Source of the DNA: Myotis daubentonii
Lineage: Eukaryota > Chordata > Mammalia > Chiroptera > Vespertilionidae
Assembly (NCBI RefSeq): GCF_963259705.1
Contig: NC_081842.1
Coordinates: 60,896,787 to 60,960,786, forward strand
Reading direction: 5' to 3'
DNA length: 64,000 nt
How positions within the stretch are numbered: position 1 is the first letter of the stretch; the number at the start of each line of letters is the position of its first letter. The position numbers and the translations under genes are program-made. Of the stretch, positions 1-10,796 are shown in pieces. Under the pieces are notes generated by a model. The model was not told the DNA's origin. It searched no databases and was given only the letters and a program-made list of their open reading frames with translations.

Positions 1-168
1 TGCTAACAAGATTAGACAGTAATCTGACATTAACCAGTTTTTTATCCTATTTTATGCCTTATTTCATCTCACTTCTACTAAAGAGCTTGCTTTGAGGGAG
101 GGAGGTGTCAGATAGTAAACATTTTTTAGGCATTTTGAATTTTGCTATTATCAATGGTGAAAGATACT

Positions 169-170
<2 letters not shown>

Positions 171-221
<51 letters not shown>
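171..221. repeat. (TG)n microsatellite
   Basis: About 25 uninterrupted TG units. A simple repeat, likely length-polymorphic. Confidence 0.98.
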
Positions 222-222
<1 letters not shown>

Positions 223-1559
223 GGGAGGAGGTGGTGATCAGGATGTTAATCTATGCACAGTGACCTTTGTTTCTATCTGACCGAGCAGATGTAGGAATTA
301 ATCATTGTCACTCCTGGATGCTGCGGCTGCAGCTGCCTCCCACTGCCTTTCTGCCCCTGATAGATTTATTCGTGCATTTTGTTTGCTGGAAAACATGCCT
401 CAGCACAGGAAAAAATGGCAAATTAGAGAAGATTATCTGTGAATATAATTGTCTAGAGACATATTTTTTTCTGCACATCTGTACCTATATATTATGAACT
501 CTTTAAAAGATGAAGACAAAGAAAAAGAAAAGCAAGCTGGAAATATTGTTTATGGAACATCTGAACCATTATTTCCTATCCTGAGAAATTTCACATTGGA
601 CCAGTGTCCTGGGTTGCAAAGAGCTGACTGTTTTCTAACCTCTATACCCTTCTTATTTTTGTAACTGACCCCAGCCCGAGCCCCCCACCCCCCCCCCCCC
701 GCCCCAGCTCCCAATTATAAATTTAGTGCCAGTCCCAGAATCTGGGCATACTTTGGTTCCAGGCACGGGAAAATAAGTGTTCTAAACTAGAAGTGAATTC
801 ATTTTAGAGCAGGCCCCACCACAACCGTCAGACCATAACTAACACTGTCTGAACCCCAACCATCCCCATTACGTAGATATCCCTGCAGCCTCACCAAATC
901 CAACCCCTGGTGACACTGATACCACCTGGAGATCAAAGCCACCCCCTTTGGGATGTTGGGAGTCAGCTCCAAAATCATCCAGTATAAATGTCCTGGGCCT
1001 GGTTTATCCATGTTCATTTTCCTCCCTCTCTCTATCAGGTCAGCATACCCTGAGGCAGAGGCTAAAGAGGAGCAGCCAGTGCCTATTCAGAGTCTGTTCC
1101 TTCCTTTCCAGGGGCCCACTCCTGCCTGAATCCTAGACCTTTGCTGTAGCTATCTATGCTAGCCTGGGCTTTTCTGGTACCACCCCTCACTCACTGGGAC
1201 CTCTGCTCATTTTTTACACTCTCTGACCCTGCTTGATTCTCACTCACAGTTTACTCCTTTGTTGATTCGTTCTCTATTTCTCTTCCTCAGAATGATCTGG
1301 TTTTAGACACCCTTGCAGATTGCATCCCTAGATTACCACTGCTTGTCCTTGCTTTCCTGCTCCCAGCATCTGGTTTATGTGTCTTAATCTTATGAGTCTG
1401 CCTAGACTCCTGAATTCAAACTATTTTGGTCTAAGCTCTTCACCTACCATTTGAGCCCCAGCTCTGACAGTCTTCCTGTTTCTGATAGTTATACCAAGCA
1501 CCTTATTAGGAAAAACAGGTTAATCCCCTGATGTCAATCTTAGTGATGGGGCCCGTCTC
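222..1559. other. unassigned non-coding stretch
   Basis: No convincing exon, RNA gene or named repeat was recognised. There is a C-run near 686-703. The part from about 830 to 1500 is pyrimidine-rich with a TATAAA-like stretch near 982 and could be a decayed LTR, but its ends cannot be defined. Confidence 0.4.
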
Positions 1560-1633
1560 CCAGAAAGAGAAGCAAGCAAACTAAGTGTCCATTTGACAGA
1601 TGAGTGGATAAATAAAGGGTATTATATATTCAA

Positions 1634-2279
1634 CTAGGGGCCCGGTGCACGAAATTCGTGCACTGGGTGTGTGTGGGGGGGGGGGGGGTGAGTGTCCCTC
1701 AGCCCAGCCTGCCCCCTCTCACATACTGGGAGCCCTCAGGCGTTGACCCCCATCACCCTCCAATCTCAGGATCGGCCCCTGCCCAGGCCTAACGCCTCTG
1801 GCTGAGGCGTCCGGCCCGGGCAGCTGGGACCCACAGCTGCAGTGGCCCCGCGATCGTGGGCTCCGCTTTAGGCCCAGGCAAGGGACCCCTAGCTCCCGGG
1901 ACTGCCAGCTTTGACTGTGCCCAGCTCCCATCGCTGGCTCCACCCCTACTTCCTGCTATCACTGGCCAGGGCGGAAAAGGCACCTGATTCTCCGATCATG
2001 GCTGGGGGGCAGGGCAAAGGCAGCCCCAGGGCCGCCTTTGCCCTGCCCCCCAGCTCTTAGCTCCCCCCTGGGTTTCCGATCACTGTCAGTGGCAGGGGGC
2101 TTCTTCCTGCTTTCCCTTTCACCTCCCTGCATTGTGCCTACATATGCAAATTAACCGCCATCTTGTTGGCAGTTAACTGCCAATCTTAGTTGGCAGTTAA
2201 TTTGCATATAGCCCTGATTAGCCAATGAAAAGGGTATCATCGTACGCCAATTACCATTTTTCTCTTTTATTAGTGTAGA
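1634..2279 (-). mobile_element. HeliBat-type non-autonomous Helitron
   Basis: Read on the minus strand it starts with TC (2279-2278) followed by an ACTAATAAAAG leader and ends with the hairpin GTGCACGAATTTCGTGCAC and CTAG at 1634-1637. Host bases are A before the 5' TC and T after CTAG, the Helitron target rule. Its interior is GC-rich and has no intact ORF. The fairly perfect terminal hairpin suggests moderate age. Confidence 0.85.
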
Positions 2280-2606
2280 TGGAATATAATCCAACCTGAA
2301 AGAAGAAGGAGATTCTGATGCATTCTACAGCAGGGATGGGCCTTGAGGACATTATGCTAAATTTAATAAGCCAGCCACAAAAAGATAAATACTGCATGAA
2401 TCCACTTATATGAATTAGCTATCATAGTCAAACTCAAGGAAATAGAAACTAAAATGGTGGTTGCCAGGGGCTGGGGGAGGCAGAAATGGGGAATTGTTGT
2501 TTAATGGGTACAGAGTTTCCGTTAATGTTCATTTAATTGTTGTTTAATGGGTATAGGGTTTCAGTTTTGCAGGATGAAAAAGCTCTGGAGACTGATTGAA
2601 CAACAA

Positions 2607-3108
2607 TCCTATATAATAAAAACCTAATATGCAAATTGTCCCCTCAACTGGGAGTTCGACCACTGGCTATGACGTGTGCTGATCACCAGGGGGTGTTGCA
2701 GAACGTGGCGGGTGTTGGTGACGCGGTGTTGGCAGCGGGCGGCAGTGGAGCTCTGCCAGCCCTGATGGGCCCTGACAAGAGCAGGACCGCAGTGGGATGG
2801 TGGAGCAGGTGAACAGGCAGCACCAGGCCAAGGCAGGTTTGAGCGGGGCCCCCACAAATGGCACTGAGGGAGCCAGGCGGGGGGGCCCATTCCCAACCTA
2901 CCACCCTGCAGATGGTGACCCGCGCAGTGGCAGGGGGCAGGGCAGCCGCTTGGCTCCCAGGAGCTGAGGGAGCCAGGCGGGGGGCCTCGCCCCAATTGAT
3001 CATCCCACAGGTGGGATGGTGGAGCAGGTGAGGGAGTGGCACCAGGCCACCCTGCAGGGCACCCCGAGGGACCCCACCCATGCACGAATTTGTGCGCCGG
3101 GCCTCTAG
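2607..3108 (+). mobile_element. HeliBat-type non-autonomous Helitron
   Basis: It begins TCCTATATAATAAAAACC and ends with a TGCACGAATTTGTGCG hairpin, then GGGCCT and CTAG at 3105-3108. It is flanked by A and T. The interior is GC-rich and holds a near-duplicated phrase GAGGGAGCCAGGCGGGGGG at about 2865 and 2967. Long ORFs inside on the minus strand are compositional and have no recognisable domain. Confidence 0.88.
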
Positions 3109-3522
3109 TGGGAATATAATTAACACGACTGAACTATACACTTAAAAATGGTTAAAATAGAAATGTTTATGTTATTTTATTGTAACTTCCCACAATTTAA
3201 AACTTTTTAAATGTTTTAAAGAGAAAGCAATACAAACTCTTATTGGTAAGTAACTACTTTTGGACAAAAGACTCTATTACGGGCCATTTTCTTAAAACTA
3301 TATTTCAGCGATTGTCAACCTGTGTGCCACAAGAATTTTTAAAACATGCAATTCCTGACTAATCAGGGGCACTAACCTCTTTTTCCTTAGATTGTCAACA
3401 ATAAAAGAATGAAATGACAACAGTCAATACAACAATAGCTGTCTGGTGTGAATGAATCAAAATACACCTATTTTTTTGTCAGATTGGCAAAAAATATAGT
3501 TTTTGGTATACCACAGAATTTT

Positions 3523-5468
3523 TTTTAAATTTTTAATTAAATCTTTATTGTTCAGATTATTACAATTGTTCCTCTTTTTCCCCCCCATAACTCCCCTCTA
3601 CCCAGTTCCCACTCCACCCTCCTCCCTCACTCCCCACCCACTGTCCTCATCCATAGGTGCACAATTTTTGTCCAGTCTCTTCCCGCATCTCCCACACCCC
3701 TTTCCCCCGCAAGAATGGTCAGTCCATTCCCTTTCTATGTCCCTGATTCTATTATGATCACCAGATTATTTATTCACTTGATTCTTAGATTCACTTGTTG
3801 ATAGATGCATATTTGTTGTTCATAATTTGTATCTTTACCTTTTTCTTCTTCTTCCTCTTCTTAAAGGATACCTTTCAGCATTTCATATAATACTGGTTTG
3901 GTGCTGATGAACTCCTTTAGCTTTTCCTTATCTGTGAAGCTCTTTATCTGACCTTCAGTTATGAATGATAGCTTTGCTGGATAAAGTAATCTTGGTTGTA
4001 GGTTCTTGGTATTCATCACTTTGAATATTTCATGCCAATCCCTCCTGGCCTGCAAAGTTTCTGTTGAGAAATCAGCTGACAGTCGTATGGGTATTCCCTT
4101 GTAGGTAACTGGGTTTCTTTCTCTTGCTGCTTTTAAGATTCTCTCTTTGTCTTTTGCTCTTGGCATTTTAATTATGATGTGTCTTGGTGTGGTCCTCTTT
4201 GGATTCCTCTTGTTTGGGGTTCTCTGCGCTTCCTGGACCTGTAAGTCTATTTCTTTCACCAGGTGGGGGAAGTTTTCTGTCATTATTTCTTCAAATAGGT
4301 TTTCAATATCTTGCTCTCTCTCATCTTCTGGCACCCCTATAATTCTGATGTTGGTACGCTTGAAGTTGTCCCAGAGGCTTCTTACACTATCTTCGTATTT
4401 TCGGATTCTTTTTTCATTTTGCTTTTCCAGTTGGGTGTTTTTTGCTTCTTCGCATTTCAAATCTTTGACTTGATTCTTGCGCTCCTCTGGTCTGCTGTTG
4501 GGTGTCTGTATAATATTCTTTATTTCAGTCAGTGTATGCTTAATTTCTAGTTGGTTCTTTATCACAACATCGAGGGTCTCATTAGATTTCTTGAGGATCT
4601 CACTACATTTATCGGCGGTCTCACCAGTCTTTTCGAGGGCCTTACTAAGTTTATCGGCAGCTTCTAGACAGTTCTTGAGAGACCTTAAAAGTGTGGTTTT
4701 GAGCTCTATATCTTCCATTTCTGACATTTGCGTCATGTTTCTTTGTCTCCGCATTTTTTTATCTTTTCTTGGTGCACCCCCTAGTGGTCTTTGTGCGCAG
4801 TCTTGTTGTAGTTAAGCCTTGATTGTCAGCAATACCAGGGGTGATTTGACCTCCAGGCTAACTGGCTATGAGAGTCAGCTGTGTCTGCAGTGGTAGAGCT
4901 TCTGTGCTAGATCTCTAGGGCGGTGCTAATCTAGCCTTTGCCTGAGGCTATCTGGCAAATTTCTCTGTGCAGGGCTTGGGCGGGGCGGGTCCCTGGGGCT
5001 CTACAGGGCGGGCGGAGCAAGCAGTTATGGCTGCTCTCTGTTCCGTCCCTAGGGGCTCTGCCTCTCAGAGTCCCAGCAACCGCTGCAAACCTCGGAGAGA
5101 AAGCTGCCTTCGAGTTCTGGGTTCCGACCGAAGCCAGACAGTCCCACTTCTCCCATTTGAGTCTGGGTCCCCAGAGACTTGCCCGGATCTGGAGCTCAGA
5201 GTCTGAAACTCCCTCCCGATTGAAAACAAGAACTGCACCCTCGCCGCCAGCCCGCTCCGGGTGCACTCCGCACCTGAGTATTTCACTTCAGCACTGCGCC
5301 TCCTCTGAGTCTGGGTATGATATTCTCTTTCCTCCTAGTTGTAGAATTTCCACTCAGCCAGACTTCCTGTGGTTCTGGATATGTCCGTTCTGTCCTTTAG
5401 TTATATCTCTGAAGTGATTGTTCGAGGCAGCAATCTCCGGCGTTAACCTATGCCGCCATCTTGGTTTC
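3523..5468 (-). mobile_element. ORF1-only L1 (HAL1-like), apparently full length
   Basis: Read on the minus strand it starts at 5468 with GAAACCAAGATGGCGGC, a typical L1 5' end, has a GC-rich leader of about 700 bp, one ORF (4754-3861), a short 3'UTR with a purine tract, and an A-rich tail at 3523-3545. The 13-bp duplication ACCACAGAATTTT (3510-3522 and 5469-5481) proves a complete insertion with no ORF2. This is the architecture of half-L1 (HAL1) elements, which move only with an ORF2 enzyme supplied in trans. Confidence 0.85.
3861..4754 (-). CDS. L1-type ORF1 protein of a HAL1-like element, intact
   Basis: A 297-residue protein with no internal stop. Residues about 20-145 are Lys/Glu-rich and heptad-like, the trimerising coiled coil of L1 ORF1p. 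From residue about 130 comes the RRM and C-terminal domain: DNFKRTNIRIIGVPEDE, then RTPNKRNPKRTTPRHIIIK, DKERILKAARER and the end KPVLYEMLKGIL. ORF1p is an RNA-binding chaperone that coats retroelement RNA in cytoplasmic particles. The start matches the second HAL1-like protein in this window (M-x-RQRN). It is closer to that protein than to ORF1 of the full-length L1. Whether it is expressed cannot be judged. It is a mobile-element gene, not a host gene. Confidence 0.85.
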   Translation of the reverse strand: MRRQRNMTQMSEMEDIELKTTLLRSLKNCLEAADKLSKALEKTGETADKCSEILKKSNETLDVVIKNQLEIKHTLTEIKNIIQTPNSRPEERKNQVKDLKCEEAKNTQLEKQNEKRIRKYEDSVRSLWDNFKRTNIRIIGVPEDEREQDIENLFEEIMTENFPHLVKEIDLQVQEAQRTPNKRNPKRTTPRHIIIKMPRAKDKERILKAARERNPVTYKGIPIRLSADFSTETLQARRDWHEIFKVMNTKNLQPRLLYPAKLSFITEGQIKSFTDKEKLKEFISTKPVLYEMLKGIL

Positions 5469-5614
5469 ACCACAGAATTTTAGTAATTGGTTTACGTGTG
5501 CCCTGAAATGAAAAAAGCTGAAAATCACCGCTGTACTTATTACCTACCCGATTTCTTAGGAGATGATCATCCTTAAATCACTACCTGTTTTGTGAAGTTG
5601 TTACTTTGTTGTTT

Positions 5615-5830
5615 TTTTTTATTGCATTTATCTGGGTGACATTGGTTAATAAAATTACATAGGTTTCAGGTGTACAGTTCTATAATATATCATCTGTATA
5701 TTGTATTGTGTGTTCATCACCCCAAGTCAAGTCTCCTGTCATCATTTATCCCCCCTTTACTCTTTAGTAGCTCCCTCACTCCCCTTTCTCTCTGGTAATC
5801 GCCATACTATTGTCTGTGTCCATGAGGGAT
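5615..5830 (-). mobile_element. old L1 3'-end fragment, antisense
   Basis: The reverse complement reads through typical L1 3'UTR text (ACTGTACACCTGAAACCTAT, then TTAATAAACC-like) to an A-rich tail at 5615-5622. It is heavily diverged and has no ORF. Confidence 0.6.
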
Positions 5831-6324
5831 TTTTTGGTTTTGTTTGTTTGTTTTTTCTTAATCCTTTTTTACTTTATTTTTCATATCCTAAATGTTCATA
5901 TCTGAACTTTGAAGTGGTATCTTCTCTTTCAACTATTCCAGAATTTCATTCTACCATTCTCAAGATCTCTTAGTGATTTAATAGGTTTCTATCACATCCC
6001 CATTGACCTTCCTCTTTCAAGGCTGCATAATGATCTGTCTTCGTTTAATAGAGATCCTGACATGCTAGTTTTCTTTCTCTGGAATTTATTTTCCTTTTAT
6101 AACCAAAGCCAGATGTTTCATTCTAGTACACTATGAAACTTTACCCTGGACTTTAGAGTCTCAGAAGAAAAGGGAGGAGATGGCCTAGTTTTATGTGAGA
6201 TGTACAACCAACAACAGTAAAATAGAAATGTTATTGCAAAGGGAGTCATTCTCAAAATCTCCATTGGTAAACAATTTTCATACACATAAGATAACAATAG
6301 GATATACTTATTCTTTTTTTTCTT

Positions 6325-7330
6325 TTGAGATATAATTGGTGTACCATGAAATTTACCTTTGTAAAGTGTACAGTTCAATAGTTTTTAGTATATTCACAAA
6401 GTTAAGCAATCATCAGCACTGTCTGATTCCAGAACGTTTTTATTACCCAAAAAGAAACCTTATACTTATTTGCAGTCTCCTTCTATTCCTCCCTCCCTTC
6501 AGCTGCTGGCAACTGCTAGTCTATTTTCTGTCCCTATAGATTTGCCTAATCTGATCAATGCACATAAGTCTTATATAATAAAAGCCTAATATGCAAATTT
6601 TCCCCTCCACCAGGAATTCTACCTGGGGGGCAGAGTTGGCAGGCCAACTGCAGGAAGGGAGGCCCCAGTCAGCATCCGGCAGTCACTAGGGACCCTACTG
6701 TGAATGAATTTCGTGCACTGAGCCTCTAGTGGAATCATAAAAGCGTGTGGCCCATTGTGTCTGGCTTCTTTCACTAAGCACAATGTTAGCATAATGATTA
6801 CAGGGTTTATCCATGTTATAGTAGAAACAGTACTTCATTTCTTTTTATTGATGAATAATGTTCTGTTTTATGCATATTCTACATTATGTTTTTTCATTCA
6901 TTAGTTGATAAGTATTTGATTGTTTCCACTTTTTGGCTATTAAAAATAATATGCTGGTGTGACCATTCATGTACACGTTTTTGTGTAGTCATGTGTTTTT
7001 GTTTAGCTTGGTTATATACCTAGGAGTGGAATTGCTAGGTCATATGGTGGCTCTGTATTTACATGCAAATCTATTTTCTGAAGTGACTGTACCTTTTTAC
7101 AGTCTCACCTGCAATGTATGGGGAGTTCCAGTTTCTCCACATCATTATCAACACTTGCTATCATCTGTTTTTTTTATTTTAGCCAACGAAGTGGTTTTGA
7201 TTTTACTCAAATCGTTGTGATTTTGATTTGCACTTCCCTGGTGGCTAATAACATTGAGCATCTTTTCACATATTTATTGCCATTTATATATGTTCTTTGG
7301 AGAATTTCTATTCAAATCCTTTGACAATTT
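6325..7330 (-). mobile_element. old L1 3' half, antisense, interrupted by a Helitron
   Basis: Antisense L1 phrases are clear: TTGGTGTACCATGAAATTTA, CTTCTTTCACTAAGCA, TTTGGCTATTAAAAATAA and TTTGATTTGCACTTCCCTGG. The Helitron at 6569-6729 sits inside. All frames are broken. Confidence 0.75.
6569..6729 (+). mobile_element. short HeliBat-type Helitron (161 bp)
   Basis: Starts TCTTATATAATAAAAGCC and ends AATTTCGTGCACTGAGCCT plus CTAG at 6726-6729, followed by T. It is a minimal derivative keeping only the two termini and about 90 bp between them. The base before TC is G, not the usual A. Confidence 0.85.
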
Positions 7331-7371
7331 TTAAAGTAGATTATTTATCTTTTAATATACTTAAACCAGTG

Positions 7372-7535
7372 ATTTCTCAAATTTGGTTAATGTTAAAATC
7401 TCCTAGGGAGCTTTTAAAAAGTCTTGATACCCAGGCCTCATGTTAAACCATTTAAATTAGAGTATCTGGGGGTAGTACACCGGCAGCATTTTAAAAAAAA
7501 AAAATCTACAGGCAATTCCAATGTTTGAGAACAAG
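7372..7535 (+). mobile_element. MER5-like hAT fragment
   Basis: CAGTGATTTCTCAAATTTGG near the left end and AATGTTTGAGAACAAG at the right, with the intervening phrase AATCTCCTAGGGAGCTTTT, fit a decayed MER5/Charlie-type element. The family is assigned by eye only. Confidence 0.55.
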
Positions 7536-7545
7536 TCCTCTAGAC

Positions 7546-8584
7546 TAGAGGACCAAGCTGATGATACCAATATAGAAACATTAAAGGTTTAGAACCTTAG
7601 AAATCATGCCAGGTATTAAAAATAATTGAACTAGATGTGAATTATAAAAAGCCTAATCAGTTCAAGAGGTAGAGATGAACTTTTTAAAAAGAATTTTTTA
7701 ATAGGATGAACTTCTCCATAACAGGAAGTTTCAAACCACTTACAATGAGAGAAAATGTCTTGGCTGTGGTTTTTGCCTAGTGACTAAAGGTTGGTCTTAG
7801 GAGGGAACTGTGGGTGAGCCAATCAATGTGAGTAATCATGGTGCAGTTGAATCCCCAAAAATTTATCTCAATTATTCAGTGTTCAGAAAGAAACTGACAA
7901 AATGTGACTATTGACCAGGAGAAAATGGAAAGGTAGGCTTTTGAAGTCATAGGAAGATTAGAGACACAGTGTAGGGAAAACGACATCTCTTTAAGAATGT
8001 AAAAAACTTCCCAGAGGAGAGCATAGAACCCACAGTTTGTCGGGTTAGGTACAAAATCAAAAAAAGGACTTTGAGAAGCACCTTTGAGGAAAGTTCAAAA
8101 CACATAAAGGTATTATTTAACTCTATTAAAAGGAAAAAGCTGGAATAACAGTGGGATCTTTTGCTGGTAATAATGGGCACAAGAAGTGCTCAGAAGCCAA
8201 AAGACAATAACAGTAAACTAATTATGTGCCTCTAAATTTATTGAATGATAACCACACACAAACTGCCCCCTGTGGATGGGTGGATCAGTAGTTGTTGATC
8301 CAATAGCTTTTTTGTATTTTGCATATTTTGAGTCAGGCAGACAAATAAACACTGATTAATCACTAGACCCCGTGGGCATTCCTCTTGGGACATTGGAAGG
8401 CTTCTGGAAGAAATGTGTCTCTTGGTCATGCCGCTCCCTGAAGCTATTGCCCAGCCCTCTGGCTTCCTAGTAATACCAATCGACTTAAAAGGGTGATTTC
8501 ACTAGCCACCTCCACTTCCTCGTTTCTGATTCATTCTTCACCCGGTGCCCCGATTCCACTGAAATGACCCTTGCCAAAGTCATT
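7546..8584. other. unassigned non-coding stretch
   Basis: AT-rich sequence without a recognisable exon, RNA gene or repeat end. Short ORFs here have no domain signal. Confidence 0.4.
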
Positions 8585-8599
8585 AAATCAACAGATCTT

Positions 8600-8816
8600 G
8601 CCCTAACCAGTTTGGCTCAGTGGATAGAGCGTCGGCCTGCGGACTGAAGGGTCCCAGGTTTGATTCCGGTCAAGGGCATGTACCTTGGTTGCGGGCACAT
8701 CCCCAGTGGGGGGTGTGCAGAAGGCAGCTGATCGATGTTTCTCTCTCATCGATGTTTCTAACTCTCTATCCTTCTCCCTTCCTCTCTGCAAAAAATCAAT
8801 AAAATATATTTTAAAA
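8600..8816 (+). mobile_element. Ves-type SINE
   Basis: A tRNA-derived head with A box (TGGCTCAGTGGATAGAG) and B box (GGTTTGATTCC), then the CTCATCGATGTTTCT unit, a pyrimidine-rich stretch and an A-rich tail. A perfect 15-bp duplication AAATCAACAGATCTT (8585-8599 and 8817-8831) shows a recent L1-type insertion. Confidence 0.95.
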
Positions 8817-8949
8817 AAATCAACAGATCTTTTAACCTCCATCCTGTTTAGCCTCAAGTCATATAATACTGAACCATTTTCTCTGTTCCTCCTTTCTGAC
8901 ACCTCTTTTCTCCACCTTACCATACACAAATGCCCTAGTTTTACCTCTC

Positions 8950-10115
8950 TGTTTCTTACCAGCTACTTTCCCTGGCTCCTGAACTCCACCTACCCATGTA
9001 ATATTGATATCACCTTGGGTTCCAGTCTTGATTCACTTAAACAATATCCCTCACATGACCTTAATCTCCAAGCCCTGCCTCTTTCAAATCCCATTTCCTA
9101 ACTTCCTAGGAAAGTCAGATGGATATTCCTCAGTCAATTCACATTCTGTGATCAAAAAACCAGATTCACAGCATACCTTAATCTTTCTCTACTTCTGTGT
9201 CTTTCCTATCTCAGTTAGTAGCACTATAAGCTATCTATTCCTCATGTGCAATTCCTTTATTACACATCCAGCTAGTCACCAAGTCTCAAATATTAAACCT
9301 CTGAAACATCTCCCAAATCTGTCTCCTGTTGTCCATCTCCATTGCCCAAGTGTAGCCCTGATCTACTTTTCATCTGAACAATTGCAGTAGCCCCCTAACT
9401 GGTCTTTTCCATTTCCAATTTAGCTACTGTCCTCTTGCTAGTCTTTTTTTTAAAACACTGACCTGTTTTTTCAACATAGACTTCTACTGCCTACACAACT
9501 CCTTAGGTAAGCAGTGAAGATCTTTTATAGTCCGGTCTTCATCTACAATTTCTGCTTATTCCCTTTAAATTAAGTTGTGCTTTCCTCATACAAGGTAATG
9601 GCCATTCCTCAAGCATGCCATGCACTTGCATCACCAAGCCTTTGTTCACACTTTTTCTTGTTTCATGACTCTCCTCATTTTTCACCTGACAAACTCCTAT
9701 TCATCCTATAAAACAAACTCAGTCATCAAAATGTGGTCCCTGGACCAACAGCATAAGTATCATTTTGGAACTTGGGAGAAATATAAATTTGTGGAGCCCT
9801 ACCCTAGACCCTACTGAACTTGGGGATGATGAGCAGATCTGTATTTTAACAAGCTTTTTAGGTGATTTGTATCAATTCTGAAATTTGAGCACTACTGTCC
9901 TAAGGCAGTTTCTTTATCAATGCCCATAGCACTTGCCATATACCTATATTACTTACTACATATTTACCTATTCAGTCTTTTGTAATCATTTTTAGCTATT
10001 CACTTATTATTCTCCTCTGCTACACATTGAGTCCTCAACATCAAATACAATATTTTTGTGTATTTCCCGGCACCTGCCACAGTGTCTGGCACATAGGAGA
10101 TGCCTGATTAGAATG
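8950..10115 (+). mobile_element. ancient L2-like fragments
   Basis: Phrases such as CCTTTGTTCACACTTTTTCT, CAAACTCCTATTCATCCT and the 3' end CAGTGTCTGGCACATAGG match the usual pattern of L2 3' ends. It is highly diverged; limits are approximate. A MER5-like element lies inside at 9725-9903. Confidence 0.5.
9725..9903 (+). mobile_element. MER5-like hAT fragment inside the L2 remnant
   Basis: The order TGTGGTCCCTGGACCAACAG, GTATCATTTTGGAACTTGGG, TATTTTAACAAGCTTTTTAG and TTTGAGCACTACTG follows the MER5A layout. It interrupts the L2-like text on both sides. Confidence 0.6.
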
Positions 10116-10254
10116 CAGAGCCTAAAACAGACTTCACATCCCTCCAGGATCCAGTCTAGTCAGAGTGCATACAAACGCACAGGGCTGATAATCAAATGAT
10201 GTCCAAGGTTTTTCCTCTTAAAGACTGACATGTGCCACACAAGCCAAAAGCACA

Positions 10255-10774
10255 CATCCTGACAATACCAAGTGTCAGCAAGAATGCAGAGAAACTGGAT
10301 CTCTCATACATTGCTGTCAGGTTTGTGAAATGTTACTGCTGTTGTGGAAAACAGTTTGGCAGATTGGTACAAAAATGAAAAATACATTCATTGGGTAATT
10401 CAGCAATGGGTATTTGCCCTAGAGAAATGAAAACTATGTTTACACAAAAACCCGAACACAAACACAGAAACTTTCTTTGTAATAATCAAAAACTAGAACC
10501 AACCTAAACCTCCTTCATTAGGTGAATGGGTACCAAACTATGGAACGTCCCTACACTACCCAACAATGAAAAGGAACAATCTTTCCATACATGCCACAAC
10601 TTGGATTAATCTCAAGGGCGTTATGCTGGGGGGGGGGGGGGGGGGAGGAGGGGTGGGAAGCTCATCTCCAGTGGCTACACACTGTATGATTCTATTTATT
10701 TTGAATTCTCAAGAGATGAATTTATAGTGATGAAGAATAGATCAGAGGTTGCCAGGGGTTACAGTTGGGGAAAT
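10255..10774 (+). mobile_element. old L1 3'-end fragment
   Basis: Sense-strand L1 text: ATGCAGAGAAACTGGATCTC, TGGGTAATTCAGCAATGGGT and TGAATGGGTACCAAACTATG, all decayed from the last part of ORF2. It contains an 18-base G run at 10628-10645. The Helitron that hosts the young L1 begins directly after it. Confidence 0.75.
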
Positions 10775-10796
10775 ACCTTTATAATAAAAGCCTAGG

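Larger units (their letters stand above)
1560..3200 (+). mobile_element. old L1 3'-end fragment split by two Helitrons
   Basis: The text around 1585-1633, 2280-2606 and 3109-3200 reads as one degenerate L1 3' end, with the motif of the last ORF2 codons and 3'UTR (GATGAGTGGATAAATAAA, CTTATATGAA, TTGCCAGGGGCTGGGG). It is cut by a minus-strand Helitron (1634-2279) and a plus-strand Helitron (2607-3108). Both Helitrons sit between A and T without a target duplication, so removing them restores continuous L1 text. Confidence 0.65.
3306..5533. mobile_element. hAT-type miniature element, split by a HAL1-like insertion
   Basis: Left end CAGCGATTGTCAACCTGTGT (3306) and right end AAAAATCACCGCTG-like text ending at 5533 form imperfect terminal inverted repeats of the CAG(T/C)G...C(A/G)CTG class. 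The element proper is about 3306-3522 plus 5468-5533, some 280 bp with no transposase. The flanking 8-mers (CTATATTT and TACTTATT) are too degraded to prove a target duplication. Confidence 0.65.

Noticed and set aside
2624..3141. Overlapping ORFs of about 150 codons on the minus strand
   Set aside because: They lie in the GC-rich interior of a Helitron, and three frames are open at once, which is a composition effect.
8600..8680. tRNA-like sequences with A and B boxes, here and at similar sites
   Set aside because: They are the heads of Ves SINEs with SINE bodies, A tails and target duplications. They are not tRNA genes.
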